Shown piece by piece: positions 63,830 through 64,000 of a stretch of 64,000 nucleotides of DNA. Numbering within the stretch: position 1 is the first letter of the stretch; each line of letters starts with the position of its first letter. The stretch lies in the NCBI GenBank assembly GCA_940337035.1, contig CALNHX010007592.1:1-64000 (forward strand), written 5' to 3'. Under the pieces are notes generated by a model. It did no database searches, had not been told where the DNA came from, and saw only the letters and a list, made by a program, of their open reading frames with translations. The stretch is from Agriotes lineatus (Eukaryota > Arthropoda > Insecta > Coleoptera > Elateridae). The translations under genes were made by a program, and so were the position numbers.

Positions 63830-64000
63830 AACTAGATTAAATTACAGGGAAAACCAGATTAAAATAAATTTAAGTATGGATTCTAACGCAATAAGTGATC
63901 TATCTACAAAAATTTTAAAAACCATAAAAAATGCATATTTAATTTTAAAATTACATAAACACAAGTCCAAACATATCAAGATTTGGATTAAGTTCTGTAA
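63830..64000 (+). pseudogene. Third partial copy, cut by window end
   Basis: ATTAAAATAAATTTAAGTATGGATTCTAACGCA at about 63,858 repeats the start of the second copy (63,428-63,460). It reads MDSNAISDLSTKILKTIKNA then YLILKL, diverging after that. The window ends at 64,000, so its full extent is unknown. Confidence 0.6.

Overview
This window is eukaryotic, A+T-rich, gene-poor nuclear DNA from an insect. A beetle is my best guess. That rests on the style of the RTE/jockey-like LINE relics (3' ends running into GAAGAAGAA), the tRNA-headed SINEs, the many TA-flanked foldback MITEs and a gypsy-type element with an env gene and a tRNA-Ser primer site. No confident host housekeeping gene is visible; almost everything recognisable is a mobile element at some stage of decay.

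Layout. 0.8-3.6 kb: a SINE, then a long decayed LINE with endonuclease, RT and C-terminal remnants. 4.6-5.2 kb: an unassigned 142-codon ORF and a tRNA-Ser(UGA)-like pseudogene. 7-8.5 kb: a hAT fragment and a small MITE. 8.8-10.9 kb: a nine-copy satellite with alternating 216/238-bp units. 12.9-15.0 kb: two LINE relics, each broken by a tRNA-headed SINE. 15.0-16.65 kb: two nested hAT-type MITEs, each with a perfect 8-bp target duplication. 17.6-20.6 kb: more LINE relics and two MITEs. 22-23.4 kb: two MITEs, one with a TTA duplication.

23,841-31,420 is a nearly full-length errantivirus-like gypsy element on the minus strand: 214-bp LTRs, tRNA-Ser primer site, gag, protease-RT-RNaseH-integrase, env and a polypurine tract. 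Several frame breaks and an internal RT deletion make it defective as read. 33.5-34.3 kb holds a mariner-like relic; 36.6-37.6 kb a 917-bp foldback MITE; 37.6-38.8 kb an isolated G+C-rich block with minisatellites and a proline-rich minus-strand frame. 40.4 and 46.2 kb carry tRNA-headed SINEs. 41.5-43.9 kb is a broken mariner-like element with long inverted ends and another foldback inside it. 44.7, 49.8, 54.0 and 59.9 kb carry hairpins. 50.2-51.3 kb carries two LINE pieces in opposite orientation.

57.0-59.45 kb holds the best intact gene: a mariner-superfamily DD41D transposase of 357 codons once a 74-bp intron is removed, inside inverted repeats of about 0.4-0.5 kb that are nearly identical. 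From about 60.5 kb the DNA becomes G+C richer (CRE, E-box, inverted CCAAT boxes, an E-box-rich 120-bp tandem repeat, then a TATA-like run). This leads to a small 133-codon gene at 62,809 of unknown function, followed by two degenerate partial copies of the same coding module. That end of the window is the most likely host-gene-like or undescribed unit.
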